From Tieghemostelium lacteum (lineage: Eukaryota > Evosea > Eumycetozoa > Dictyosteliales > Raperosteliaceae): 64,000 nt of DNA. The stretch's first letter is position 1; every line of letters starts with the position of its first letter. Below are positions 53,197 through 63,330 of the stretch, in pieces. The translations under genes and the position numbers were made by a program. The notes beneath the pieces were generated by a model. The model saw only the letters and a list, made by a program, of their open reading frames with translations, was not told where the DNA came from and searched no databases. The stretch is taken from assembly GCA_001606155.1 (NCBI GenBank), contig LODT01000051.1, positions 496,001-560,000 on the forward strand. The letters run 5' to 3'.

Positions 53197-55278
53197 ATGA
53201 TTAGATTAATAACACCTCGAAATTATTTATTAAAAAATTCATTATCCATTTTAAAATCAACTACTAGTAGTGTTAGTAGTTGTAATCTAAAACAGAGTAA
53301 ATTAGATATACTGAAAATAAGTAATAACAGTATATCAAAGTACAATAGTCATACCAAATTATTTCAAGTTTTAAGTAGTAACAATATTATAGAGAATGGG
53401 TTAAGATATTTTAGTACATCTATACCACCTTCTTCGACGATAAAGAATAATGCTCCGATAGTGACAGATCCTATTACTAGTGATAAGGTTGCATCGGCTG
53501 AGGAACAGGCAAAAACTAAGAATTCAAGTTTAGCAATGATAAAGACAGTTTTTAAGTATCTCCTACCTAAAGGAGATAGAGAATCAAAAATGAGAATTAT
53601 AATGTCAGTGGGCTTCTTATTTGGAGCAAAAATCTTTACAGTTCAGGTACCTTTTATTTTCAAGGATATCATTGATAGATTGTCCATTACCACACCAGAT
53701 TATGTTACAGTGCCTATTGGGTTGCTTCTAATGTATGGAGCTGCCAGACTGTTGTCTGCAGGATTTCAAGAGTTACGTTCAACAGTCTTTGCAAAGGTGG
53801 CGCATAATGCAATTAGAGAGGTCTCATGTAACACATTTAGAAGATTACATGACTTGGATCTATCATTTCATTTGTCCAGACAAACAGGTTCGTTGAGTAG
53901 AATTATAGATAGAGGTTCAAGAGCTATAAGTTTCCTCTTGAATTCTCTACTTTTTCATGTAGTTCCCACTGCTTTTGAAATTGCATTGGTTGCAACGGTA
54001 ATGTATATGAAATTAGGTTGGGAGTACTCAGCATTATCCGTTGCCACTATTATAGCCTACACAGTATTTACATTCAGAGTTACTCAATGGAGAACTCAAT
54101 TTCGTAAACAAATGAATTCCATGGACAATGAGGCCAATAACAAAATGATGGATTCTCTCATTAACTATGAGACTGTAAAGTACTTTAACAATGACAAATT
54201 AGAAGTTGAAAGATACCACAACTATCTACAAGAATACGATAAAGCATCCCTAAAAACCACCAGTAGTTTGAGTTTTTTGAATTTTGGACAATCAATGATT
54301 TTCACAGCCTCTATGACTGCCATGATGATTATGGCAGGTTACGGTATACATGATGGTCATTTAACAGTAGGTGACATGGTTTTAGTCAATGGTTTGCTAT
54401 TTCAAATATCATTACCATTGAATTTCTTGGGTACTGTCTACAGAGAAATCAAGCAATCTCTAGTGGATATGGACCATTTATTCTCACTTCTCAATTTGAA
54501 ACCAAAGATTGCTAATAGTGAGAAATCAAGACCATTACAATTACAAAATGGTACTATTCTATTCAAGAATGTCTCATTTAGCTACTCTGACTCAAAATCT
54601 GTACTTAATAATATCTCATTTGAATGTCAAGGTGGAAAGAGAGTGGCATTGGTTGGAACCTCTGGAGGTGGTAAATCAACCATTTTACGTTTACTCTACC
54701 GATTTTATGATGTAAATCAAGGATGTATAGAAATTGATGGAAATGATATAAGGGAACTTGAGTTGGATTCACTGAGAAAACAAATATCAGTGGTTCCACA
54801 AGATACAGTGTTGTTTAATGACACTATCTACTATAACATTGCCTATGGTAATCCACATGCTACCAAAGAGCAGGTTGAACAAGCTGCCAAATTAGCACAT
54901 ATTCATGAGGTTATAATGAATATGAAAAATGGATATGACACTGTTGTTGGAGAGAGAGGTTTGAAACTCTCTGGTGGTGAAAAACAACGTGTGAGCATTG
55001 CCAGAGCAATTCTCAAAAATTCACCTATTCTCTTTTATGATGAGGCTACAAGTTCTCTAGACACTGCAACTGAACAAATTATCATGCAAGCACTCAGAGA
55101 ACTATTTAAAAATCGTACAACTATTATGATTGCACATCGTCTCTCTACTGTTGTCGATGCAGATGAAATTATTGTTTTGGATAAAGGTGGTATTGTATTG
55201 GAAAGAGGTAATCATTCCCAACTTTTAGAACTCAATGGTAAATATAAACAAATGTGGTTATCACAACAATTTGAATAA
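53197..55278 (+). CDS. Mitochondrial ABC half-transporter, ATM1/ABCB7 type
   Basis: An intronless 693-codon frame. The first 100 residues are Ser/Lys/Asn-rich with few acids (MIRLITPRNYLLKNSLSILK), a mitochondrial presequence. Six membrane helices follow between about 125 and 420, with the ATM1 marks VKYFNNDKLEVERY and NFLGTVYREIKQSLVDMDHL. The nucleotide-binding domain has Walker A GTSGGGKST (about 487), VPQDTVLFNDTIYYNIAYG, signature LSGGEKQRVSIARA, Walker B ILFYDEATSSLD and the switch IAHRLSTV. ATM1/ABCB7 exports a glutathione-bound sulfur compound from the mitochondrial matrix for cytosolic iron-sulfur protein assembly. All catalytic residues are present. D. discoideum names such genes abcB; I do not assign a number. 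Confidence 0.94.
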   Translation: MIRLITPRNYLLKNSLSILKSTTSSVSSCNLKQSKLDILKISNNSISKYNSHTKLFQVLSSNNIIENGLRYFSTSIPPSSTIKNNAPIVTDPITSDKVASAEEQAKTKNSSLAMIKTVFKYLLPKGDRESKMRIIMSVGFLFGAKIFTVQVPFIFKDIIDRLSITTPDYVTVPIGLLLMYGAARLLSAGFQELRSTVFAKVAHNAIREVSCNTFRRLHDLDLSFHLSRQTGSLSRIIDRGSRAISFLLNSLLFHVVPTAFEIALVATVMYMKLGWEYSALSVATIIAYTVFTFRVTQWRTQFRKQMNSMDNEANNKMMDSLINYETVKYFNNDKLEVERYHNYLQEYDKASLKTTSSLSFLNFGQSMIFTASMTAMMIMAGYGIHDGHLTVGDMVLVNGLLFQISLPLNFLGTVYREIKQSLVDMDHLFSLLNLKPKIANSEKSRPLQLQNGTILFKNVSFSYSDSKSVLNNISFECQGGKRVALVGTSGGGKSTILRLLYRFYDVNQGCIEIDGNDIRELELDSLRKQISVVPQDTVLFNDTIYYNIAYGNPHATKEQVEQAAKLAHIHEVIMNMKNGYDTVVGERGLKLSGGEKQRVSIARAILKNSPILFYDEATSSLDTATEQIIMQALRELFKNRTTIMIAHRLSTVVDADEIIVLDKGGIVLERGNHSQLLELNGKYKQMWLSQQFE

Positions 55279-55556
55279 AATCAAAGTTTAAACCAATCAT
55301 TAGAATTTCTTCCCTCATGTGTGTGATATATGAGATAAATCAAAGAAATTTTAATTATCATGTTTGTGTGAATTTTTTCAGAAATGTAAAAATTATAAAA
55401 AACTGAAAATGAAAAAAAATCTCTTTCACTTTATTTTGATCAACTGATCGATCAACTTTGTAAAAACAACCTCTTTTTTTTTTTTTTATCCTTTTATTTT
55501 TTTAAATACCTCTCCCATTCTTCTTTTATAAAACCAAAATATAGCACCTTACAATA

Positions 55557-58500
55557 ATGTCAAATATTAAAAAGAATGCAGACGAACCCCCTTTATATAT
55601 TTCTATTGAATTACCAGACAATAGAAAAAGAGTTACAGTTAAATATGTAACTGATGATGATTCAAATGTAGAAAATGTAAGTGACATATTTGATTGGCAT
55701 TGGTTCAATAATAGTGGTTTATTAATAAAGTTTTATTATAAATGTCCAATTAGGAAACTTTTATTTTAATTACAAATACAAGCACATTTTCAGGATTTTT
55801 ATCAACAATTATTGAGAGATTTAAATTAAATCAATCAATTAAACCAAAATTAAGAGTAAAAACAACTGATGGCAGAAGAATTACAGATCTTCAGATGGTT
55901 TATAATTATCAGGTTTTGTATGTTGCCGTTAGTAGTTTGACAACCTCAATGGAGTACAATGAGGAATTGTTAGAGAAACTCAAAGATGGAAAAGTACCAG
56001 TTGAGAAGGAAAATACTCCTCCAGATCAATTGGATCTCTTTACCAATGCACAAGACAACACCAATGAATTTCAAATTGATATTAAAAAACTAAAAGGAAT
56101 ATATAAGCATTTGGTTGTTGTCGGTGAGTGCTACCCTTATCGTTGTAAAGTTTTAATTTCAAAGATGGACCGTACTGAATATGTAATTTTATATCTTGAG
56201 GAACCAACTTCCACCGTATATGGATCTGGTGCCTTTACCCAATATAGACTTGAAGGTGAAAACAAACATTTAATTAAACAAATCAGCGATAATGTCAATG
56301 CCAGATCAAGAGAATCTGAGTTTTTGGATATTGTAGATTTGACAGATACTGTCTATCGCGAATACAGTAAATTTTCAAGAATATTACCAACTTTGGAATT
56401 GAATGAAAAGAGTCGGTTAATCTTCCCATCTCAAATTATTTTCCAAACTACCACCACTGTTAACCAATATGTTAATGAAAATTACCAAAAGATTCAATAT
56501 ATTTCCAAGCATTTGATGGTTCCTACTTCTGTGGCTAAGGATTTGCTGTTTAAGAGTAAATGGCAGATTCCAAATGCACTCTACACCCACAAGCACAAGT
56601 ATCATCCAGTGCCATGTCACAAGAACAACGATATATTTTTGTTTAAATTCAAAGGTCTCTCTATTAAGGAACCTGGTCAGACTGAAGTATGTTCCATTTG
56701 CTACTGTGACTATGACATTAAATTGGAAATGATAGAATTGATTTGTGGTCACAGATTCTGCAGTGACTGTCTCAAACAATATGCATCAACTTCCATTGGA
56801 GATGGTAATGGTAACAGCAGTGGAATCTGTTGTCCATCCATTGGATGTGAAAACAAACTTTTGGATGAAGTTACTATTGAATCACTTCTAAATGAAAAAC
56901 CATTCACCAAGTCATTAAACAACTTTTACAATGATTTGGTATTCACAAGTGGTGCTAGATGGTGTACTTCACCAAATTGTGAAAGACTCATTCCACCACT
57001 CTCCAAAACCAAGAATTTTGCACCATTTGTAATCTGTGAATGCAGAAAGTATCACTGTTTGTACTGTAACAAGAGTGACTTCCATTGGCCACTTCCATGC
57101 GCAGGAAATGAAACTTCTGAAGATGAGTTAATGTCTATTTCATGGATTGCAAGATTCACTACACCTTGCCCATTCTGTAAGAATCCAGTTGAGAAAAGTA
57201 CAGGTTGTAATCATATGACTTGCATGGCTTGTAAAAATGAATTCTGTTATAACTGTGGTGCCAAATACAATGGTCACACTTGCTCCTCTATGACCCCTCA
57301 ACGTAAAATTGATAACTTTATCGGCAAGTATCTTAATAACTCTCCAGCTGCCGCTGCCTATCTAAAAATGAACCATAAATTGTTCTATGATGATTTTGTG
57401 TCATTACTCTATAATAACCTCATTTTGGCACTTTTCGCTAATGACTATGGAAAAGTGAAAGGCACTATCGAGACCCTTATTCAAGCTATAACATCAATCT
57501 GCTCAAGAAATTCCAAACATAATGTACCAGATTCCATCACCATTAAACTTGCTCAACATAATATTATAGCACTTATCAGTGACTGTGCAAACAGAAACCA
57601 AAGAGTATTCTCTCCTTCTACCTATGTACAAATTGTTATAGATAAGTCCAGATCACTCGTTGCCAATATCTGTTTGAATGGAAGTCAAAAAGTGATTGGC
57701 AAGGAATTTGTCTTCACCCAATTCTTCCAATTTAAACAAGAAATCTGTAAAAATCTTAAAAAGAATGCTAATGTTGATGCTGATCCTACCAAAATCAAAA
57801 TCTACACTCAACAAGGTTGTGAAATTAAGTCATCACAAGAGATTCTCTATGGTGAGGATATCTATGTATGTCTTGACAAATCTGAAAAATTCCTAGAACC
57901 ATTGGAATATGAAGAGCCTCCTTCAAAGGAAATTGAAGAACAGATTAAATTGACTTTTGGTGAAAAGGTTGTAGCCTTCAATGTCTTGGATACCAAGAAA
58001 AAGAGAAATTCGAAAGTTGAATCTCTCAAGAAGAAACAACAACAAAAACAAGAGATTATCAATCAGTTACAAGTGGTTCAAAATACTGTTGTATCTCCTG
58101 ATATCGATCAAGATGTGACTGCTACTTTAGCTACCTCTGATCATGAGTCTGATGAAAACAGCACTGATGATGAAATTGATCTTTTAGCTTCTTTAACACC
58201 TGAAGAAAGAGAAAAGAAAGAAAAGGAGATCAGAGAACTCATTGTTGAATTTGAAAAGGATGAAAGTAAACAAGTGGACATGTACAATCGTGTATTGGAT
58301 GTCTACAAGGATGAGCCAGCATTGAACTTTGAACAAGTTTACCAAATTTGTCATAACTGTTCTACATTGGATGAATGTTTCATTGCAATGTCTGACTACT
58401 TTGACGAGAAGAACCATTTCAAAAACTATTCAACTTCAGAGAAGGAAATTATTGTAAAGGATAAAATTCAAAATCTCTTCCCAGATCTTTCAACAACCAT

Positions 58501-58810
58501 CATCTATCGTGCAATCAATGAAAATAACTGTGATCTTGAATTATCAACATCATGGTTACTCTCAAAATATGGTACTTTAATTAATCAATTTGCAAATATG
58601 ACTTTACATTCTCAAAAGCCAAAATCAAACAACAACAATAATAATTCAAATCAAAAAGATAAAGACTTACCAAAGAGAAACATTGAGGTTTCTTATGGTA
58701 GTGAATATCTAGATGATGAAAATTATGAGGATGAATATGAATATGATGATTATGATGAAATTGTTGATAATATCAAACTTCATCCATCTGCTCATACTCA
58801 TTGGTGGTAA
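55557..58810 (+). CDS. RBR (RING-between-RING) ubiquitin ligase with N-terminal DCX/ubiquitin-like domain
   Basis: Exons 55557-55680 and 55794-58810 give 1,046 residues; the donor GTGACA is weak but is the best in-phase choice. Residues 1-95 look like a doublecortin or ubiquitin-like fold (PPLYISIELPDNRKRVTV, LRVKTTDGRRITDL). RING1 begins near 340 (CSICYCDYDIK, CGHRFCSDC), IBR near 429 (RWCTSPNCERLIPP to HCLYCNKSDFHWPLPC), and RING2 near 499 (CPFCKNPVEKSTGCNHMTC). The Cys in GCNHMTC is the expected thioester cysteine. RBR ligases take ubiquitin from an E2 onto this cysteine before passing it on. Further on come a Lys/Gln coiled coil, an acidic stretch, a UBA/CUE-like piece (INENNCDLELSTSWLLS) and an Asp/Glu/Tyr-rich tail. 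Confidence 0.9.
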
Positions 58811-58959
58811 ATAAATAATTAATAATTCTCTTAATTCAAAATTTTAAATTGATTAATTTGAGAATATTGTTGCAACTATCATTGATTTTTCTTTTTTTTT
58901 TCTATTTTTATTTAAATTTAAATCAATCATATCGAAACAGGTATACTTTATAAGAGAGA

Positions 58960-59265
58960 ATGGGAATTTCATTAACAAAGACTTCAAAAGAATCAGAGTT
59001 AGATGTTGATATTGATTATGATTCTGGAGTTTATAAAGCTACATTGGTGCCTAATATCAGAGGATTTACTAGACATCTATTAGTATTTGAATGTTTAACT
59101 AAATTTCATGCAAGTTATCCATTGTCAAAATATGAATTGGATGATGATTATGGTATTATTAGACTTAGTGCACCTAATAAGGAAGCAATGGAAAATATTA
59201 TAGTACAAATGAAACAGTATTATCAAGAATACAATCTCACAAGAAAAACTCATAAAGCTTATTGA
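58960..59265 (+). CDS. Small uncharacterised protein, 101 residues
   Basis: A 101-codon frame beginning at the ATG at 58960. The product is compact with a mixed alpha/beta pattern: acidic start (ELDVDIDYDSGVYKATLV), middle strand and helix (GFTRHLLVFECLTKF), acidic segment (YELDDDYGIIRLSAPN) and a C-terminal helix (EAMENIIVQMKQYYQEY). There is no signal peptide or membrane helix, and no zinc or nucleotide motif. Codon use looks coding. It follows the RBR gene on the same strand by about 150 bases. I recognise no family; an upstream exon cannot be excluded. Confidence 0.55.
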   Translation: MGISLTKTSKESELDVDIDYDSGVYKATLVPNIRGFTRHLLVFECLTKFHASYPLSKYELDDDYGIIRLSAPNKEAMENIIVQMKQYYQEYNLTRKTHKAY

Positions 59266-59379
59266 AAAATACACCTCTTGTAATAATAATAATAAGATAT
59301 ACACACCCAAACAACAATGTACAGTAAATTAAAATGTAATATAAACTACACACCTACATCATAAGGTTATTTATTAAAT

Positions 59380-60285
59380 CTAAATTCTCCTGAAGATAGT
59401 TTTGTAAACCTTAGTATTCATATTCTTGTAAAATGTCTCTTTTTTGGTTGGTGGTAGTATCCACTCTTTATCAACTTCACTTTGATTTAGTTTTTTGAAT
59501 GATGTTGATTCTGAAAATAGGGTATCCATATCTGCGTATAGTTCAGCGATATCAGTTCCAATATATACAGTTGCATTTGGTTCAGTTACAAGCACAATTT
59601 CATCAACTAGTGCCTTATTGACCATACGTCTCTTCAAATGTTTCTTTTTAACATGTGGATCACAAAATAATAAACTAATCTCTTTTATCGAATTCTTTGG
59701 AAGTGATTTACAAATCCTCAGTAGATTAACATTGATATTTGCAATCATAAAATGTAAATTCTTTGAATAACCATTGTGGTTATCTTGTTGTTGAAGCCTA
59801 TATTCATTCAAACCTTTGAATGCTCTTCCAATGAAAATATCCCTAATATCAATACCCAGTAGATTTAAATCTTTTCTCTGAATAGATCTTTCTAAAATCA
59901 TTTCACCAACACCACACCCAATATCCAAATGAAAAGGTAGTGACATATCACTATAAATTTCCTCCCATTTTGGTATATCAACTACTTTTTGATGTATAGA
60001 TATAAAAGGATTAACCAATTGCCTAAATTTGTTATTTAATCTATCTTCTTTTTTCTTATATGTATTTACAATATCTTGATTTAAAATTGATTTACTTTGT
60101 TGTTGCTGTTGTTTTTTTTGAAGATTGTGTTGTTGATTCTGATTACGAAATCCAATATTCTGACTTTTATTAAATATCTTTTTGTTTTCATTTATATTGT
60201 GTGTTGAAAAGTAACAACGTTGTAGATTTATATATTGGTTAGTAAACCAAAGGTTATTAGTTGATATTCCTAACCTGTGTATCAT
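59380..60285 (-). CDS. TrmB-like tRNA (guanine-N7)-methyltransferase, probably organellar
   Basis: An intronless 301-codon frame. The first 80 residues are basic and rich in Asn and Gln (QQHNLQKKQQQQQSK), with a start MIHRLGISTNNLWFTNQYI that could be a mitochondrial presequence. The methyltransferase core has the SAM motif LPFHLDIGCGVGEMILE, the acidic GIDIRDIFIGRA, and LLFCDPHVKKKHLKRRMVN, the TrmB/METTL1 tRNA-binding motif with its catalytic Asp. The C-terminus matches the family (ATVYIGTDIAELYADMDTLF, ETFYKNMNTKVYKTIFRR). The enzyme methylates G46 of tRNA. The typical WDR4 partner is not expected for single-subunit TrmB forms, and the presequence suggests the tRNAs of mitochondria; both are inferences. 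Confidence 0.85.
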   Translation of the reverse strand: MIHRLGISTNNLWFTNQYINLQRCYFSTHNINENKKIFNKSQNIGFRNQNQQHNLQKKQQQQQSKSILNQDIVNTYKKKEDRLNNKFRQLVNPFISIHQKVVDIPKWEEIYSDMSLPFHLDIGCGVGEMILERSIQRKDLNLLGIDIRDIFIGRAFKGLNEYRLQQQDNHNGYSKNLHFMIANINVNLLRICKSLPKNSIKEISLLFCDPHVKKKHLKRRMVNKALVDEIVLVTEPNATVYIGTDIAELYADMDTLFSESTSFKKLNQSEVDKEWILPPTKKETFYKNMNTKVYKTIFRRI

Positions 60286-60345
60286 ATTGCATTTTAAAAA
60301 AAAATAAAAAAAAATAAAAGTTGAATCAATTGAAGAAATGGTTGA

Positions 60346-60546
60346 TTATTTATTTAAGTCATAGTTCTCCATGGCTTGGTCATTTTCAAGTTCACCATTA
60401 AAGAACATTTTATCCAAGACATATTGGTTAACAAAATCTTCAATGGCATCATCCAGAGCGAACATGCAGACCTCTTCTTTAACATTATCTATAATGAAAT
60501 CTAAATTGCAATCCTTTTGAAAGTCACCACGTACCAAACCAACCAT
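60346..60546 (-). CDS. Small acidic protein, 66 residues
   Basis: A 66-codon frame with ATG at 60546 and a stop at 60346. The product is mostly helical and acidic: MVGLVRGDFQKDCNLDF, then a run IIDNVKEEVCMFALDDAIED and FVNQYVLDKMF, ending ENDQAMENYDLN. There is no signal peptide. It lies in tandem with the gene at 60610-60953 on the same strand, 63 bases downstream. I recognise no family. It could also be the second half of a gene whose splice connection I did not find. Confidence 0.45.
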   Translation of the reverse strand: MVGLVRGDFQKDCNLDFIIDNVKEEVCMFALDDAIEDFVNQYVLDKMFFNGELENDQAMENYDLNK

Positions 60547-60609
60547 AAACTTATCTAATTATTTTGTTTGTTTTGATTTTTTTGATTATTTAATTTATAC
60601 AGATTATAT

Positions 60610-60953
60610 TTATGATATGAATTTTAGAGGTTGTTTATATTTTTTTTGAATCTTTGGTACTTGTGAGATTCTATTGGATATTGTAAAATTCTTTAGAGCT
60701 GTTACCAATGAGCTCATTTCTTTACCACCTTGGAGTTTTAATTTTAAATTTATTTTATCAATTTTCTTTTCATTTGATTTGAGTTGTATTTGTAGAAAAT
60801 TAATGTTTTTCATAAGTACTTCATTCTATATAGGTAAAGATAACAAAAAAATAGAATAATATAAAGAATATTAGTAGTTTTGATTATGTTTATGTCAATG
60901 ATACATACATGTACTTTTGTCAAGCCGAGGAAATCTAAACTTGGTAAATCCAT
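60610..60953 (-). CDS. Small two-exon protein, 86 residues
   Basis: Exons 60953-60909 (MDLPSLDFLGLTKVH) and 60825-60610 join in frame; the donor is GTATGT and the acceptor TATAG. The product is Lys-rich with a heptad-like helix (FLQIQLKSNEKKIDKINLK) and a basic tail (PKIQKKYKQPLKF). It may be a small subunit of a coiled-coil complex, but I recognise no family. Without the upstream exon the second exon alone gives 67 codons from its own Met. Confidence 0.5.
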
Positions 60954-61192
60954 CTGAAGAACAAATACTAAAATTAACTAATAGTATAGTATTTTATATT
61001 ATATTATAAAGAATTTAGAGTAAGGATTTTTTAATTTTGTTTATTAAAAACTTGTTGATTAATTTTATTGATTAATTATAAATAAAATATTAAATAAATG
61101 TATATTATTTATTTTATTATTTATAGTATCAGTTTTATCTAAATTTTTAACAACCTATTATTTTTTTTTTTAAGATATAAATAAAGCCCAAA

Positions 61193-61907
61193 ATGAGTAC
61201 GGAAAAACCAAGAATTACTCTAGATGATTTCAGAAAACATATAGCCAATAGTAAAATTAAACATTTTGATGACTATGATGAAAATGATACCAAAGTATGT
61301 ATTGAAAGGTGAAAATAAAGAGATCTAAAATAGATTAAATAAATACTTAATCTCTTTATTTTCCATCACTCATATTTAGTTTAGTTAATATGTTTGGAGC
61401 CTAATATTATATCAATAGAAATACAGAGAGATTCTAGATAGAGAAAGGGAGGAAAAACTCAGACAGAGAAGAAAAAAGAATAAGCATGCATACTCTTCAG
61501 ATAGTGATAGTGACAAAGATAAGAGAAAGAAAAAGAAAAAAAAGAGTCGTTCTTACTCATCTTACTCTTCTTCCTCTTCTTCCTCTTCTTCCGATAGTGA
61601 TGATTCAGGTGATGAAAATGATAGAAAGAAAAAAAAACATAAATCATCTTCAAATTCTAAATCTAAAGAAGATAAAATTTTGAGGTTATCCGATTTCTTT
61701 AATGCCTCTTCTGACAGTGATAATGATGATGATGTTATAAGAAGAAAGAAAGAAAAGAAAGATAAGAGGGAAAAAAGAGATAAAAGAGAAAGCGATAGAA
61801 AAGAGAAAAAAACAGAATATAGTGGTGATGATGAAAAGAGGAATAATAGAGTATCAAAAGATAGCAATAAAAGATATAGAGATGATAATGATGATAATAC
61901 AAAGTAG
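61193..61907 (+). CDS. Lys/Arg/Ser/Asp-rich low-complexity protein, 196 residues
   Basis: Exons 61193-61294 and 61419-61907 give 196 residues; the intron starts GTATGT and ends CAATAG. The N-terminus MSTEKPRITLDDFRKHIANS is ordered-looking and may form a short helix. The remainder alternates basic blocks (RKKKKKKSRSYSS, KKEKKDKREKRDKR) with Ser and Asp runs (SSSSSSSSDSDDSGDEN, SSDSDNDDDV). The composition resembles nuclear proteins linked with splicing or chromatin. I do not recognise a specific orthologue. The Ser run is encoded by a TCT/TCC repeat at 61563-61591, and the opposite strand also looks open there because of this repeat. Confidence 0.6.
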
Positions 61908-61965
61908 TAAAAGTTGTTTGATGATTACAGAAAATATCACAAAAAGTGTATAGATATTTATATAT

Positions 61966-62962
61966 TTAAATAAAAGCTTTAATAATCATTACAAATACCA
62001 TTGTAATAATTAATGCAACTAAAATTAATAGAATACAAAGTCTAGTTCTGTATTCTTTGTGTAATTGATTGGTCACTACTACATTATCTCTTCCTTCTGC
62101 AACCGCCTCTTCAGTTCTACTGAGATTGTAATCAATCTGATCCATTAGTGTACCTTGCTCTATTACCAATAAACTAATATCTTGAAACATTCCAGAGAGA
62201 TCTTGAACCGATTTTACAATCTCAATAATCTCCTTATTTCTCTGATTGGCAACATGTTCGAGTTCCTCTACAATTTGTTTCTGTTCATCTGAAAAATCAA
62301 AATTGGTATCATCGTCACCAAGTAGATTGGTAATCTCATCTGTATTCTCCCAATCATTTAAATTATTCGATCTTCTCTGTAACTGTGTCAGATAATTTCT
62401 TTGTTTTTGTCTAAATAGAATAGTTAAATCATGTAGCTGTTGTGATTTTGTAGATTGAATATTCTTTTTCATCTTTACTTCCTCTGATGTCAATGTTTTA
62501 GCATCTTCACCCAATGTCGAAACCTGTTTATGTGTAACTTTTAATAATCTACTAACATCTGCTGTCATATCCTCTATCCTTCTTTCCTGATTAGTTTGAG
62601 CTCCACCATCAAACTTTGGTAATTCCGATTGAACATCAGATAAACTATCAACTATTATATACATCAATAATATTAGAATACCATTCATCACTTTTCAATT
62701 ATCATCAATATCAATTCTTACTCAAGGTTTTAATCTTTATAATATTTGAATCAATTAAACTGATTCTCTGCATCCAAGCAGGTATAACAGTTAAAGATGG
62801 TAACAGATTACTATTATTATTTGGGTTATTATTTATAGGGTTCAGTGGTATATTATCCGAATCTGGTTCATGTCCATAATATGCTGTACTTTTAACTGTT
62901 CTTCTATTTTTTAGTTCCTCTTTTAGTGCATTAAATGCAGAGGTTCTATTTCTAGTTGCCAT
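61966..62962 (-). CDS. Syntaxin-16/Tlg2-like SNARE
   Basis: Exons 62962-62722 and 62651-61966 give 308 residues; the donor is GTAAGA and the acceptor ATAATAG. Syntaxin 16 is the Qa-SNARE of transport from endosomes to the trans-Golgi. The N-terminus MATRNRTSAFNALKEELK and VIPAWMQRISLIDSNI fit the family. A helical regulatory region follows (TADVSRLLKVTHKQVST, HDLTILFRQKQRNYL), then the SNARE motif with its central Gln in IEQGTLMDQIDYN, and a C-terminal membrane anchor (ILLILVALIITMVFVMIIKA). It converges on the low-complexity gene with 58 bases between. Confidence 0.92.
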
Positions 62963-63330
62963 ATGTTTTTATTTATATATATATGTATACTGGTGGTTAT
63001 GGGGTGTAAATGAAATGAAAATTTAAAAAAAAATCATATAATTAAAAATTTAAAAAAAAAAAGAACAAATATTTTAGTCAATGATAATTCAAATATTCCC
63101 TACCAGCAATGCAATACATTTGCATTTTTATTTATAATTTGATATTTCAAATTCTTTTGTTGAGGACAAAAGCATGAAAATTAAAAATTAATTAATAGTA
63201 TGACATTGATCTAAAAATAAATAGATTTTGATTGAAAATTTTTCTTTGATTACTTTTTTGAATTTTTTTGTGCAAAGATAAATTGGTATCTTTTGTTCAA
63301 TCAAATTTTTCATCATTTTAGTTGTTGTGG
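62963..63330. other. Divergent spacer before the kelch gene
   Basis: A 368-base AT-rich spacer between the divergent syntaxin and kelch starts. A mildly GT-rich patch lies at 62991-63006. I see no gene. Confidence 0.45.

Noticed and set aside
61562-61867. 101-codon Ser/Leu-rich frame ending in a Glu run, minus strand
   Set aside because: It is the antisense of the TCT/TCC and Lys/Asp repeats of the low-complexity gene.
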